Assembly (NCBI RefSeq): GCF_000388065.1
Contig: NW_009242976.1
Coordinates: 295,169-317,044 of the forward strand
From: Fonticula alba
Taxonomy: Eukaryota; Opisthokonta; Rotosphaerida; Fonticulaceae
Direction: 5' to 3'
DNA length: 21,876 bases
The translations under genes and the position numbers were made by a program. The notes beneath the pieces were generated by a model. The model had not been told where the DNA came from and searched no databases. It saw only the letters and a program-made list of their open reading frames with translations. Shown in pieces: positions 11,035 through 20,360 of the stretch. The first letter of the stretch is position 1; every line of letters begins with the position of its first letter.

Positions 11035-11526
11035 ATGCGCGCATGCTTTCTGCGGCGTGTGCAGCCTCTTGTGCCCTTCTCCCCGCCTCTCTCCCCTTCC
11101 TTCCCCGCGCGCCGTGCATGGGTGTGCGTGCGCGTGTGTGTGTGTGCGAGGGAGACAAGGCCATGCGCTGTTGTACATATGCGCGCACGCGCAAGTCCCC
11201 CAGCCCCTGGTGAGGGAGAAGGAAGTCCTTGCCTGCTGGGTGCACCCCCCTCCCCCCCCCCCCCCCCCCTGTTCCTTCTCCCCTCTCCCCTGCACGGGAA
11301 GGGGCGAGCCTTTGGGGGGAGGGGTGTGTGCACGCGCCCCCGTCCGCGCATTGTGTCCCCCAATCGTACTTGGTATGCATCTTCCCCCTCTTCCCTTGCG
11401 AGAGACACGGCTTCTTCCTGCGTTGCCTGGGTTCATCTTTCCTTTCTTTTTCTCACACCCCACTCCCTGCTTTCTTCTCCCTCCTTCGACTGGCGCGCCT
11501 CTCCCCCCCTCCCCCTCAGTTTGCAC

Positions 11527-11537
11527 CATATATAAAT
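11527..11537 (+). promoter_or_regulatory. TATA-like AT-rich element
   Basis: The string ATATATAAATC is a strong TATA-type match in a very GC-rich spacer. No transcript start or gene could be tied to it, since the next recognised start codon is 1.6 kb downstream. It may be chance or may serve an RNA I did not recognise. Confidence 0.2.
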
Positions 11538-12565
11538 CTCACAGTATTGTGTGTCCACTCCCCTCTGCGCGCACCTCCTTCTCTCCCTCTCTCCTTCTGT
11601 CTCTTCCCAAAACTCAAAAATACATTCAAATCTTCCTGCTCCCCCTTTCTCGGTTTGTGTGAGGGATCTTCATCTGGCCCTTTTTTCCTGCAGCGTTGTT
11701 GTCCACGGCCTTGCTCCCCCCCCCCCTTGCCGGAGTGTTCTGGCATTTGTGTTCCCTCGGCCAGAGTGTCCTCCTTCTCTGCCGGAGGTTTAAATATCGA
11801 AGTTTTCATTTCGTCAGGTATATCCAGTTACATGTGTGAATGTGCCGCTTCTCCTGGGCGGGCCCAATTTTTTTCGCCAGGCTCGGGCGCCGCCCCGCTC
11901 TGGCCGGTGATCTGGCCGGGCACCTGGCACCCGTGCCGGCTGGTCTCGGGCTGATATCATGCACGTGATACACAATCGCATGAAACATCATGGCCCTTCG
12001 ATTCCCTCAACCTGGCTGGGGCTCCCCGCACAGGTGTGAGGGGAAACGAGGGGGGCCCGAGGTCAGGGTGGGGGCCGGCACCCACCACCGGCCAATAATA
12101 GGAGGATGGGGGGGGGGGGGGGGAAAACGGCGACCTGACGACAAAGTGATGACATGGGTCTGGCTTTTCTGCGGAGCAGGCTGGCGCGCGGGCTCGGGGG
12201 GGGAAGGGAGCATGGGCATGGCGCCATTCGGCCGCAGCCGGCATCCCTCGTGAAGTTGCTTGCGGGCGTATGTTGGTTATCAGCCTGTGTGTGAGGGTGG
12301 GTGTTCTCCCACCTGGAAGCGTAATTTGTCCAGATCAGCTCACTCCCGCCAGTGGGGAGGGGGGGGGGGGGAGTGGGCTTTTGCGGGGTTCCGTCCTCTG
12401 CCACCCTTGAAGTCAACAAGGAGACCCAAACGCCTGTGCGCCTGTGTTGGGCGCAAGCTTCGCCAGGTTGATCGGCCGAATGGATGATCGGAAAACTCCA
12501 TGGCTTTTGCAGCTTGCTCGGAGTCTCTTCTTCGCGCTTCGTCTTTTCCCAGGCGCGAGGTGTGT

Positions 12566-12646
12566 CAGCACACACGCACACACACGCACACTCACACACA
12601 CATACACACACACACACACGCGCACACACACACACACATACACACA
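12566..12646. repeat. interrupted CA microsatellite
   Basis: A CA-rich array broken by single G and T substitutions is read directly, about 530 bases upstream of the bZIP gene. Confidence 0.9.
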
Positions 12647-13171
12647 TTATGTCCCTGCGCGGGGATAATCATAAGAATGGCAACCTGCTAATGTCAATCT
12701 CCCTTTCGCTTTTGTTTCCATCCCTCACACTCCCGTGTGTATCTACAAACTGGCCATGAGGGCTGGTGGTTTTCTCAAATGCTCGCACACCATTGTGGCA
12801 AGCCGCCCAGGCATGCGGGCAATGGCCCAGTCTCCGCCACTCCCTCCCTCTCTGGTTGCTCTCCCTCTCTCCTTCTCCCTGGCTTTTCCTTCCCCCTCTG
12901 CGCTCCTCTCCATTCCCGGCTCTTCGCCCCCCCTCCCCCCCCTTCGTGCCCAAACCGCCCTCCGTGTTCTGGCGCGTTCGCGGCGGGCGTGACTCTCCAC
13001 TTTCCTACCTGCGTCCTTCGCGCACGCAAGCTCGGAGCCCGGTCCCCCCGCCCTCCCCCCCTCCCCCTTCGTTCCTGGAAAGGCCTTCGCATCCTCTGTG
13101 AGCGACCAGGCTGACTCCCCCCCCTTCAGCCCCCGGGGCTTCTTTGCTGTCGGCACAGCTGTTGCTCAATC

Positions 13172-14236
13172 ATGGCACACAGCCACCAGCAGTCCCCTTA
13201 CTACACTCTGTCGACTCTGCCACCGTTGGAGTTCGACATGGAGGATCTGGGCAGCTACTACAGTTACCCCATGGCGCCTGGGCCTGCGGCTGACTCTCTC
13301 GGACCCCTGAATCCCCCATACCATGATGCATTGGGGGAATCCAACCCCGGAGGGGTGCATGTACCACAGCAGCCACCACCACCGCCGCCGCCACCATCCG
13401 CGGTGTCCAGCTCCGGACCGACTCCCTCGCCTCTGCCTCCCTTCTCTTCGCCGACAGCCCTCGGGCCACACGAAGTCGCCCCCCCACCGACCGGCCCGGA
13501 GTCCCTGGGCTCCAATGAAGGTACGCCCGGTCCTCCTTCGCCCGCTTCCCCCCCCCCCCCCCCCGCCTCCCTCTCTGTCCTTCTCACATGGTGGGCGTTG
13601 CTTTTCCACACCGATTGACAATGGTTCACTCCGATTTCTCCTGCCCCCCCCCTTCCCTTGTCCCTCCCTTCGTGGCTGTGATGCAGATCCTGGACCGTAT
13701 GCACAGGTGGGACCGATGTACCCTCCGCCAGGGCCGAGCCATGGCGCCCCGGAGATGGGGCACTTTGCGCGGGACCATCCTCCCCCGACTGGCCCGGGGC
13801 ATGTGTCATCGCCTCCGCGATCACCCACCGGGACACCGGCCCTCTCGTCGGCACATCTCCATTCTCACCATATGGTCTCGTCGCATGGGCATCATTTGGC
13901 CCCAAGCCACGGACACTCCCTCTCCTCGGGACCCTCCCCTGTGTCGGTCCCGATCCACGGCAGCCACCATGCCCATCTCTCCTCGGCGCACGGGCATTAC
14001 CACCTTCCGGCTGGCGCGCCTCCGCCCCTTGGGCCTGTTTATTCCCCGGCCGATCCGATGGTTCACCAGTCACATCCTCAGCCTCAAGGGGGGCCATCGG
14101 CCGTGCAAGACCCCCCTCCGCCCCCTTTGCCAAATGGTAAGTGCCCAGTGGGCCTTTCAGCGTCATGCTGCATGGACGATTCCCCCCCCCCCCCACACAC
14201 ACATTCCTCTGACACCTCCTCCTGATATTGATGCAT

Positions 14237-14271
<35 letters not shown>

Positions 14272-14942
14272 CACATGGGCACACCTACTACCCAGTTACC
14301 CGGCCCGCGAGCACGCGAGAGGATCCGAAGCGCCGGCGCGCGGGCGCCCCGGCCAATGGCAGCGTCACCAAGCGGAAGCCCACTCGCGGCGCCGGGGCAA
14401 TGGCCTCCGGGCGAAGTGTGTCCCAGGCGACGACCTCCGGAGTGGCTCCCTCTTCGCCGAGCCCGTCCTCGGAGCCCAGCTCTCCGGGCCCCTCCTCCCC
14501 GGGCCCGGGATCTGACGGTCGAGCTGGCGAAGCTGGCGACACTCTGTCGAGCTCCGGGGCCGTGGTACCGCTGGAGGTGTTGCGTAAGCGGAACTCCGAA
14601 TCCTCGGCTCGCTATCGGCGGAAGAAGGCCGCCGAGTTTGACTCCCTGCGTCTGGAGTTGCAGGGTGTGCAGGATCATCTGCGTCGGGTGCAGGAGGAGC
14701 GTGATGCACTCGAGCGCCAGGTCATCATTCTCGGCGAGCGAGTGGCCGAAAAGACTCGTGCTTACGATCAGCTGTTGGCGGTGTTGGCCGGCAGCGCTGG
14801 GCTCGGTCCGACGGTTTCACCGAGCGGCAGTGCCGGCCTGCTCTCCTCTGAGGAGGGTGCCGCCCAGGGGCCAGCCTTTCCCCCGGTGGCCCCGGCAGCG
14901 GCCCCAGCGGCCGGACACATTCTCCGCCCAACCGGCAAATAG
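13172..14942 (+). CDS. bZIP transcription factor
   Basis: Exons 13172-13520, 13687-14136 and 14296-14942 join in phases 1,1 into 481 residues. The N-terminal half is low-complexity: a Tyr/Pro/Ser-rich start, a proline run near 68-75 and a His-rich segment in the first half of exon 2 (for example SSHGHH and HGSHHAH). A basic cluster KRRR (278-281) may be a nuclear localisation signal. The bZIP domain is at 362-428. Its basic region RKRNSESSARYRRKK fits N-x7-R, the first zipper leucine comes after the standard nine-residue spacer, and zipper d positions are L384, V391, V398, L405, L412, K419 and L426. The basic region resembles Gcn4/Cys-3-type fungal factors, but target genes cannot be read from sequence. 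It should act as a nuclear dimer. The start is the first ATG of the long frame. Intron 2 has the only canonical GTAAGT donor in the window. Confidence 0.93.
14236..14268. repeat. CA microsatellite in bZIP intron 2
   Basis: About 16 CA copies lie in the second intron, ending 27 bases before the exon 3 acceptor at 14295, where a pyrimidine tract would be expected. It is read directly from the sequence. Confidence 0.9.
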
Positions 14943-15031
14943 CCAGCTCCTCGGATCACCTTCCTGTTCCTGGCGCGGTTCTCCTTTCCCGAACTGCGAA
15001 TTGGCCCTTTCTTTTTTTTTTGTAGACAACC

Positions 15032-15103
15032 TCCCTCCTCTTGCCCGCCTTTCCCAGCGGGGCACTTTCCCTCCTCTTGCCCGCCTTTCCCAGCGGGGCA
15101 CTT
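15032..15103 (+). repeat. two perfect tandem copies of a 36-base unit with a stem-loop
   Basis: 15032-15067 and 15068-15103 are identical. Each copy contains TGCCCGC and GCGGGGCA separated by eight bases, able to pair with a one-base bulge. The pair begins 90 bases after the bZIP stop codon and so probably lies in its 3' UTR. Confidence 0.85.
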
Positions 15104-15130
15104 GTGTGACTGGCTCGCCTGTTGGTCCAC

Positions 15131-15176
15131 CCCCTCCCCTCCCTTCCCCTCCCCTCCCCTCCCCTCCCCTCCCCTC
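15131..15176. repeat. CCCCT pentanucleotide-type repeat
   Basis: Imperfect tandem copies of CCCCT (with an early CCCTT variant) are read directly from the 3' flank of the bZIP gene. Confidence 0.9.
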
Positions 15177-15445
15177 TGTCCTTGAGTATGCCCCTGGGTG
15201 CCGATGTTGGCGCTATATACACTATGCATCGCATCATCTTCGTCTGCCTCCTGCTGTCAAGGCATTGCATTCCTCCCTGCCTCCTTGTCCTCCTGGTCTC
15301 CCGGTTGTTCGTGCTCTCTTCGTGCTGCGTCATGGCGGGGGAGGATGGGGGCGGGGCGAGAAGAGGGCCTCCCGGAGCCGGGGCCGTGAGGAGCGCCACG
15401 AGCAGGGCGCGGTGCATGCCAGGACGAGACATTCCCGCATCCTCC

Positions 15446-15460
15446 TGTGATATGATCACA
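15446..15460. promoter_or_regulatory. 15-base dyad TGTGAT-ATG-ATCACA
   Basis: Two perfect six-base half-sites flank a three-base centre. The element lies 40 bases before a longer inverted repeat and abuts a possible ATG at 15460. A binding site for a dimeric protein is an inference. Confidence 0.4.
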
Positions 15461-15714
15461 TGTCCACAGCGATAGGGCCGCGGGGTGTTCTCTTGGCCCT
15501 CCTCATGCTGTTGGCCGCGGCGGCCCGAGCCGGCCAACAGCATGGGGAGTCGGTAGGACCCGCCGAGGGGAGGTCTGTCCTCCTCCGGCTCCTCCTCCGA
15601 CGGAGCGGGCACGGCCCGCATGCAAGCTTGGACGCCGGGGGGGGGCGGCGGGGCCAGTTCGAGAAACTTCCTGCCCTTGGCACTGTCAGCGGCGCGCATG
15701 TTAAATTGTCCTGA
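15460..15714 (+). CDS. candidate first exon with signal-peptide-like start (unresolved)
   Basis: A plus-strand frame from the ATG at 15460 begins with a typical-looking signal sequence: VLLALLMLLAAAARA followed by GQQHG, with possible cleavage after ARA. Its codons are about 75% G/C at the third position. Near its end it reads FEKLPALGTVSGAH, which resembles the start of a kelch-type blade, but this likeness is weak. I could not find a good donor before the stop at 15712. The hydrophobic core overlaps a 14-base inverted repeat, so the signal-peptide look may be accidental. The opposite strand is open through 15753-15479 with about 79% G/C third positions, so orientation is uncertain. Treat this as a candidate only. 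Confidence 0.25.
   Translation: MSTAIGPRGVLLALLMLLAAAARAGQQHGESVGPAEGRSVLLRLLLRRSGHGPHASLDAGGGRRGQFEKLPALGTVSGAHVKLS
15501..15547. repeat. 14-base perfect inverted repeat (hairpin, stem up to 17 pairs)
   Basis: CATGCTGTTGGCCG at 15504-15517 is the exact reverse complement of 15531-15544, with a 13-base loop. Two further C-G pairs and one G-U pair extend the stem to 15501/15547 if the plus strand is transcribed. Confidence 0.9.
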
Positions 15715-16352
15715 GCCCCCCCCGGCCCCTGTCCCCGAGGGAGGGCTGTGCATTCTAAACCCCCCGCCCTGCTCGCTGGGTGGCGTCGTGCCAGTGGTCC
15801 GGAGGGGTGGTTGGGGCAGCGGTCTCAGTGCCGCGTCCCCCCCCCCCCGGGGTCGTCAGGAAGGGGGTGCATCCCACTCTTGCCCTTTTCCGTTTCAGCA
15901 TGCCAAGCGGCGAGGTAGGGGGGATTAATCGTCTGGTCAATCCTTCGTGGGAGGGGCCGGCGGGGCGGAGGGAAGGCGCTGGGGGAGCTTGCTTCTCTAA
16001 CCAACCTTCCCCCGCCCCCCTCCCCAGAGCAAGACTTTGGCCCGGGGAGGATGGTGTGAGTTTGCGGCAGCCGGGGGGCGGGGGTGGGGCCGGCGCCACG
16101 CATGTATGCTCTTGCCTTCGCCCACCTTCAGGAAAAGGCCCGACCGGGCTCCACTTCTGGGGAAGAAGCGGGCGGGGGGGGGGGAGGGGGACCTGGGCAA
16201 TCACTGCGCCCGCGGGGGCGGGGGCGAGAGGAGGGCAGGGTGGCGAGCGGCTGAGCGCGGAGGCCCCCCTCCTGATGGCCCCCCTGGTGATGGTGTGGCG
16301 GCGGTGGCGGCGGTGTGAAGGTGGGATGGACGGGCTGTTCCTCGTGTACGGC

Positions 16353-16388
16353 TCACCCCCTCCCCCTCCCCCCCCCCCCCCCCCCCCC
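16353..16388. repeat. C-rich tract with a run of about 20 C
   Basis: The longest C homopolymer in the window, read directly. It could be a pyrimidine tract before a CAG at 16414-16416 or simply unstable low-complexity DNA. Confidence 0.85.
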
Positions 16389-16416
16389 ATGGCTGGGCCC
16401 GGTTTCAAAGTGGCAG

Positions 16417-17018
16417 GGACTAGATCCTGCCCGGGTGGGCAGCAGCCTCACGCCCGCGCAATCATCCGGGGGATGTGGGGGTGCCTGTGCGTGTCGGGAA
16501 TCCGGAGGGGACGCGAGAGCTCCAGCAGTCCCCCGGGCAGTGTACTGTGTTGTCTCCAGGCGTCGTGTCTCGTTCGTTCGCTCGCTCGCTCCACCGGCTC
16601 CCCTGGCTCGGTCCTTCTGGTCCTCCAGTGCACTTGGCCACGCTAGACCTAAATCCGCGCGACCTCCCCGAGACCAGCTTCTGCATTCCTTTTTCTCGCC
16701 TGGTCCTGGGCATGTTAATGTGTGCGTGCGCGGGTGCGCGGGGTGGGGATGGACCTCCACCGTGGGACATGGTGTGCGCTGGCCAGGCAGGGGAGGAGGG
16801 AGGAACGAGAGAAGGAAGCGAGGGCGGGAGGGGGGGGGGGGCGACAACATGCTTGCACACGCCGGACAGTTTCCACCTGCTGAGCATGCTGGTAGAGCCT
16901 GGCGTGCACCGGCATCAGTCTCGATCCGTCCCTATGTCGTCTCCATGTCTCAGGGGTCGGCAGGCCATACGCATGTACTCCGACCTCCGACCCGACAGCC
17001 AAGTGGTGGTGGTGGCGG
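16417..17018 (+). other. coding-like segments, possible exons of an unresolved gene
   Basis: Three pieces could be exons: 16417-16486, 16629-16725 and 16870-17018, with donors GTGCGT, GTGCGC and GTATGT and phases that can be made to close. The middle piece reads TLDLNPRDLPETSFCIPFSR with about 79% G/C third positions. The last contains RMYSDLRPDSQVVVVAG, reminiscent of kelch or glyoxal-oxidase blades. Against this, the intron before 16870 is purine-rich with no pyrimidine tract, unlike the introns of the firm models. The minus strand there has a pyrimidine tract and a CAG acceptor-like site of its own. I can support neither strand firmly. Confidence 0.25.
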
Positions 17019-17644
17019 GTATGTCTCTCTCTGTGTGTGTGTGTGTATGTGTGTGTGCGAGGGGGGGGGGGGGGGGGGAAAGTGACGACGGTACATGGTG
17101 GGCATGCGCCACCCCGCAGGCAGGGTGTTATCAGAATGTGGTCTACGCTCTAGTCCCAAGGATCTGGGCTTCACAAATAGCCTCCCTGAGACGCCCCCAC
17201 TCCCCCTCTTTTCGCGCCCCCCCCCCTCCCCCCTCCTCTCCACCACTCGTTCTTCGCTTCCTCTCTCCCCAGACTCTCCACGACCTTCTCCCATTCTTCC
17301 CCCCCCTTTCCCGAGGCCGCCGCGGTTTCTTTCTCTTCGGATCTTCCCCCCACAGGTGCGCCCCCGCCTTCCCCTTTCATCGTTATCTGCTCCCCTCCAT
17401 GCCCCGGGCTGTTGGACAACCACTCGGTCACGCAAGTAGCCCGGTCCCCAGGGCATAAGGCCTCCTTGACGCCCATGCCTGATGTGCCCTTGTGTTGGTG
17501 TGCCCCCAAGGCTGGGAGGCGGGCACAGCGGCTTACCGGGTCATCGCCCCCAATCCTCCGACGACCTGGCACCAACCCGCCCCTTGTGCTAATCCAGTTG
17601 TTTGCCTTCTCCCCCCCCCCCCTCTCCGCCCCTTCCCAGTCACC
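17019..17644 (+). other. 5' flank of importin alpha with a probable 5'-UTR intron end
   Basis: A GT repeat (17033-17057) and a run of about 17 G (17060-17078) are followed by pyrimidine-rich sequence. A branch-like GCTAAT near 17588, a C-rich tract and a CCCAG acceptor ending at 17639 stand five bases before the importin alpha ATG. A 5'-UTR intron is likely; its donor was not placed (GTGCGC near 17356 is one option). A short open stretch from 17120 was considered and left uncalled. Confidence 0.45.
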
Positions 17645-19668
17645 ATGTCCGACTCGCGTCAGTCGGCCTTCCGGAACAACGCCCTCGACAATGACGAGCT
17701 GCGCAAGCGCCGCGACTTCCACGCGCTGGAGATCCGTCGCTTTAACCGCACGTCGATGATGATGCAGAAGCGCCAGGTGACTCCGGTGGTCGACCGCCCG
17801 GTTGATGCCTCGTCCGACCCGCACAGCCTGATTGAGCTGACCAACCGGCTGCGCTCCAACGATCCGGTTGTTCAGCAGGAGACTATCTCCACCTTCCGGC
17901 GCCTGCTTTCTGCGCGTACGCCCTTCACCCCCGGTCCTCGTGCCTGGCCTTCTCTCTCTCTCTCTCTCTCCCCCCCCCCCAGTCCCCCGCAGCCGATTGA
18001 CCCCCTTCCCTCCTCCCCCTTCCCCCCCTCTCTCTTTCTCTTCCTCCCATCCCTCTCCCACCTCGCCTCCACACAGAGGTCGACCCTCCCATTCAGGGCG
18101 TCATCGACGCCGGGGCTGTCGATCTGTTCGTGCATTTCCTCCGGAGTGACAACCCGAACCTCCAGTTCGAGGCTGCCTGGGCGTTGACCAACATTGCGTC
18201 CGGCAGCTCCGAGCAGACTGCCGTTGTCATCAGTGCCGGGGCGGTTGCCATTTTCGTGGATCTGCTGCGTTCGCCCAGCGAGGACGTCCGGGAGCAGGTG
18301 CGTCCTTTTCTGGTCCCTCATGAATGCCCCCTTCTCCCTCTCCCCTCCTCCTCCTCCTTCATCTCTCTCTCTCTCTCTCCGCTCCCCATCCCTGATGGTG
18401 GTTGCTAACCCGCATCCTGGATCGCTCTCCCCCCTGTCAACATCTACTTTCCCGTCTGCCTGTTTTTTCCCTTCCAGGCCGTCTGGGCCCTCGGCAACAT
18501 TGCCGGCGACTCCTCCGCCTGCCGTGACTTCGTCATCAGCAGCGGTGCCCTGAAGCCCCTGCTGGAGCTCCTGGACATGGACCCCCCCTCGTCAGAGTCT
18601 CTCATGCGCAACGCCACCTGGACCCTGTCGAACTTCTGCCGCGGTCGCAACCCCTCGCCCCACTGGGACTCCATCAGCCAGTGCCTGCCGGTCCTGGCCA
18701 AGATCATTTACAAGGAGGACAGCGACATCCTGACCGACGCCTGCTGGGCTCTGTCGTACCTGTCGGACGGTGACAACACTCGGATCCAGGCCCTGCTGGA
18801 TGCCAACATCTGCCGGCGCATTGTCCAGCTCCTGATGTACCCCTCGGATCTGGTCCGGACCCCGGCCCTGCGGACCATCGGCAACATCGTCACCGGCACC
18901 AATGTCCAGACGCAGATGGTCATCAATGCCGCGGTGCTGCCGGCCCTGTCGGCCTTCCTCAACATGGACTCCATGGCCAACCTGCGCAAGGAGGCCTGCT
19001 GGACCATTTCCAACATCACGGCCGGCAACTCCGAGCAGATCCAGGCCGTGCTGGACGCCAACATCTTCATCCAGCTGCTGGCCATCATTCACAATGACGA
19101 CCTGCGGGTGCAGAAGGAGGCCGCCTGGGCCATTTCCAACGCCATCACCGGTGGCACGCCGGCCCAAATCAACTATCTCATCGAGAATGGCGTCATTCAT
19201 CCCCTGTGCCAGCTGCTGGATGTCAACGACACCAAGATGATCAAGGTCATCCTCACGGCCCTGGAGCACATCCTGGCCGCCGGCAATGACCCGAACCTCG
19301 GCGAGAACAAGCATGCCGTGGCCATCGAGCTGGCCGGCGGCATGGACAAGATCGAGGATCTGCAGCAGCACGATGATGACGAGATCTACCTGCTCACTTA
19401 CAACCTCATCCGGATGTACTTCTCCGATGAGGATGCCCTGAGCATGGATGCCGATCACAGTGATGTCTCGCAGTTCGACTCGAGCTCCATTCAGTTCGGC
19501 CATGGCGAGGGGGCCTCGGCTGGCGGCGGCTACGCTGGTGGCTACACCGGCGGCTATGCTGGTGGTGCTCCGGGCGCCGGTGGCCAGCACATGCCGCCCA
19601 ACGGCGGTGCCATGCCCCCTCAGGGCGGTGCCCCGGGCGCTGGCGGTCAGCATATGTTCAACTTCTAA
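17645..19668 (+). CDS. SRP1: importin alpha (karyopherin alpha), nuclear import receptor
   Basis: Exons 17645-17915, 18077-18297 and 18478-19668 join in phases 1,0 into 560 residues. Residues 5-48 are an Arg-rich importin-beta-binding domain ([18 protein letters not shown]). A run of ARM repeats follows with the classical W-x3-N ladder that holds nuclear localisation signals: W125/N129, W167/N171, W212/N216, then WALSY, GNIV, WTISN and WAISN in later repeats. The segment ending in [19 protein letters not shown] matches the end of the ARM region. Residues 506-560 are a Gly-rich tail with [11 protein letters not shown] twice, ending in FNF as in several animal importin alphas. The protein bridges cargo and importin beta for passage through nuclear pores. 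The start is at a CACCATG context just after a probable 5'-UTR acceptor. The gene symbol is the yeast name of the family. Confidence 0.96.
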
Positions 19669-20360
19669 GGCATATGAGGACACCCTCCCTCCCTCTCCCC
19701 CTTCCTCTCCCCCTCCCTCCCCCCTCTCCTTCCCCCCTCCTCTTCAGACTCTCTTCATACTCCGCCCCCATCTCTTCCCCTTCGCCCCTCCTCTTGCTTC
19801 ACCTTTATCTCTCTCCCCCCCCTCTCTCTCTCCATCTCCTCCGCTCCACATTTACCTCCTCCGCTGCGCGATGTGCGCCCCCTTTCAAACGTGGCGCCGA
19901 CTTGGAGGCCGAAAGGAGAGAGTGCCCTGCCGGTGTGGCCCCCCCCCCCCCTTGTTTGTCCTTTATCAGCCATGCCTGTGGTGCCCTTCTCCTCGCCATT
20001 GCTGTCGCCCGTCTTCCTGCGCACACCCTTGCACACCCCGGCGTTCTTGCAATATTACACTCGCCCTCATTCATGGTTTTCCTCGTCTCCCTTTTTTTCT
20101 CTCGCGGGGGGAGGGGGGACTGGCAACGATCGTGCGTCTGGGATTATGGTGGCAGGTCAGGGGGGGGGGGGTATTGTACAGATGGAGGGGCGGGCACCAA
20201 TGGGATGTGGCCTCCGTGCGGCTGGAAGCTGAGGCGAAAGAGGGAGAGGGGAAATCTATCGGGAGGGGGTAGAGGTGTGGTTTCGGACACGGGGAGGGAG
20301 AGAGAGAGAGAGAGGGTGAGGGGTGTGGGAGGGGGCTCACTGCAGGGCGCCAGCCCCTTT
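19669..20360. other. convergent 3' flanks of importin alpha and SURF6, no gene seen
   Basis: The plus strand is pyrimidine-rich from 19681 to about 19870 and purine-rich from about 20100 to 20335. This matches two 3' UTRs that are each pyrimidine-rich in their own mRNA sense. A G run lies at 20160-20170 and a GA repeat at 20295-20315. No convincing open frame was found. Confidence 0.6.

Larger units (their letters stand above)
11035..13171. other. spacer between eIF3i and the bZIP gene, no supported gene
   Basis: The first part is the 3' flank of eIF3i: a GT-rich stretch near 11125-11148, a C run at 11246-11269 and T/C-rich sequence. Two AT-rich islands stand out against the GC-rich background: one around 11520-11540 with TATATAAA, and one around 11788-11812 with TTTAAATAT. 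12040-12370 is G-rich on the plus strand with runs of 12-15 G. A broken CA repeat follows, then pyrimidine-rich sequence up to the bZIP start. A short frame from the ATG at 11990 has a fair start context but no other support. Confidence 0.5.
14943..15459. other. 3' flank of the bZIP gene with tandem repeats
   Basis: This stretch holds a T run at 15012-15020, two perfect 36-base direct repeats, a CCCCT-type repeat and a TATATA string near 15213-15218. No convincing coding frame was seen in it. Confidence 0.5.

Noticed and set aside
11975-12015. TTCGATTCC string resembling a tRNA T-loop
   Set aside because: The flanking bases do not form the five-pair T stem and no other arms are present.
11990-12253. 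Short plus-strand frame from an ATG at 11990
   Set aside because: Good start context only; a Gly-rich composition driven by G runs, no domain and no splice partners.
14236-14268. CRISPR-like or satellite array
   Set aside because: Simple CA dinucleotide repeat without spacers.
13588-15450. Longest plus-strand open frame (620 codons) across the bZIP gene
   Set aside because: It is an out-of-frame shadow of bZIP exons 2 and 3; the bZIP domain and the spliced frame lie in other phases.
15446-15460. CRP-type operator (TGTGAT...ATCACA)
   Set aside because: The likeness to the bacterial CRP site is only partial and the DNA is clearly eukaryotic; recorded as a plain dyad.
18592-19683. 363-codon minus-strand frame opposite importin alpha
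   Set aside because: It is a mirror of the strongly biased importin alpha codons; the plus strand carries clear ARM repeats.
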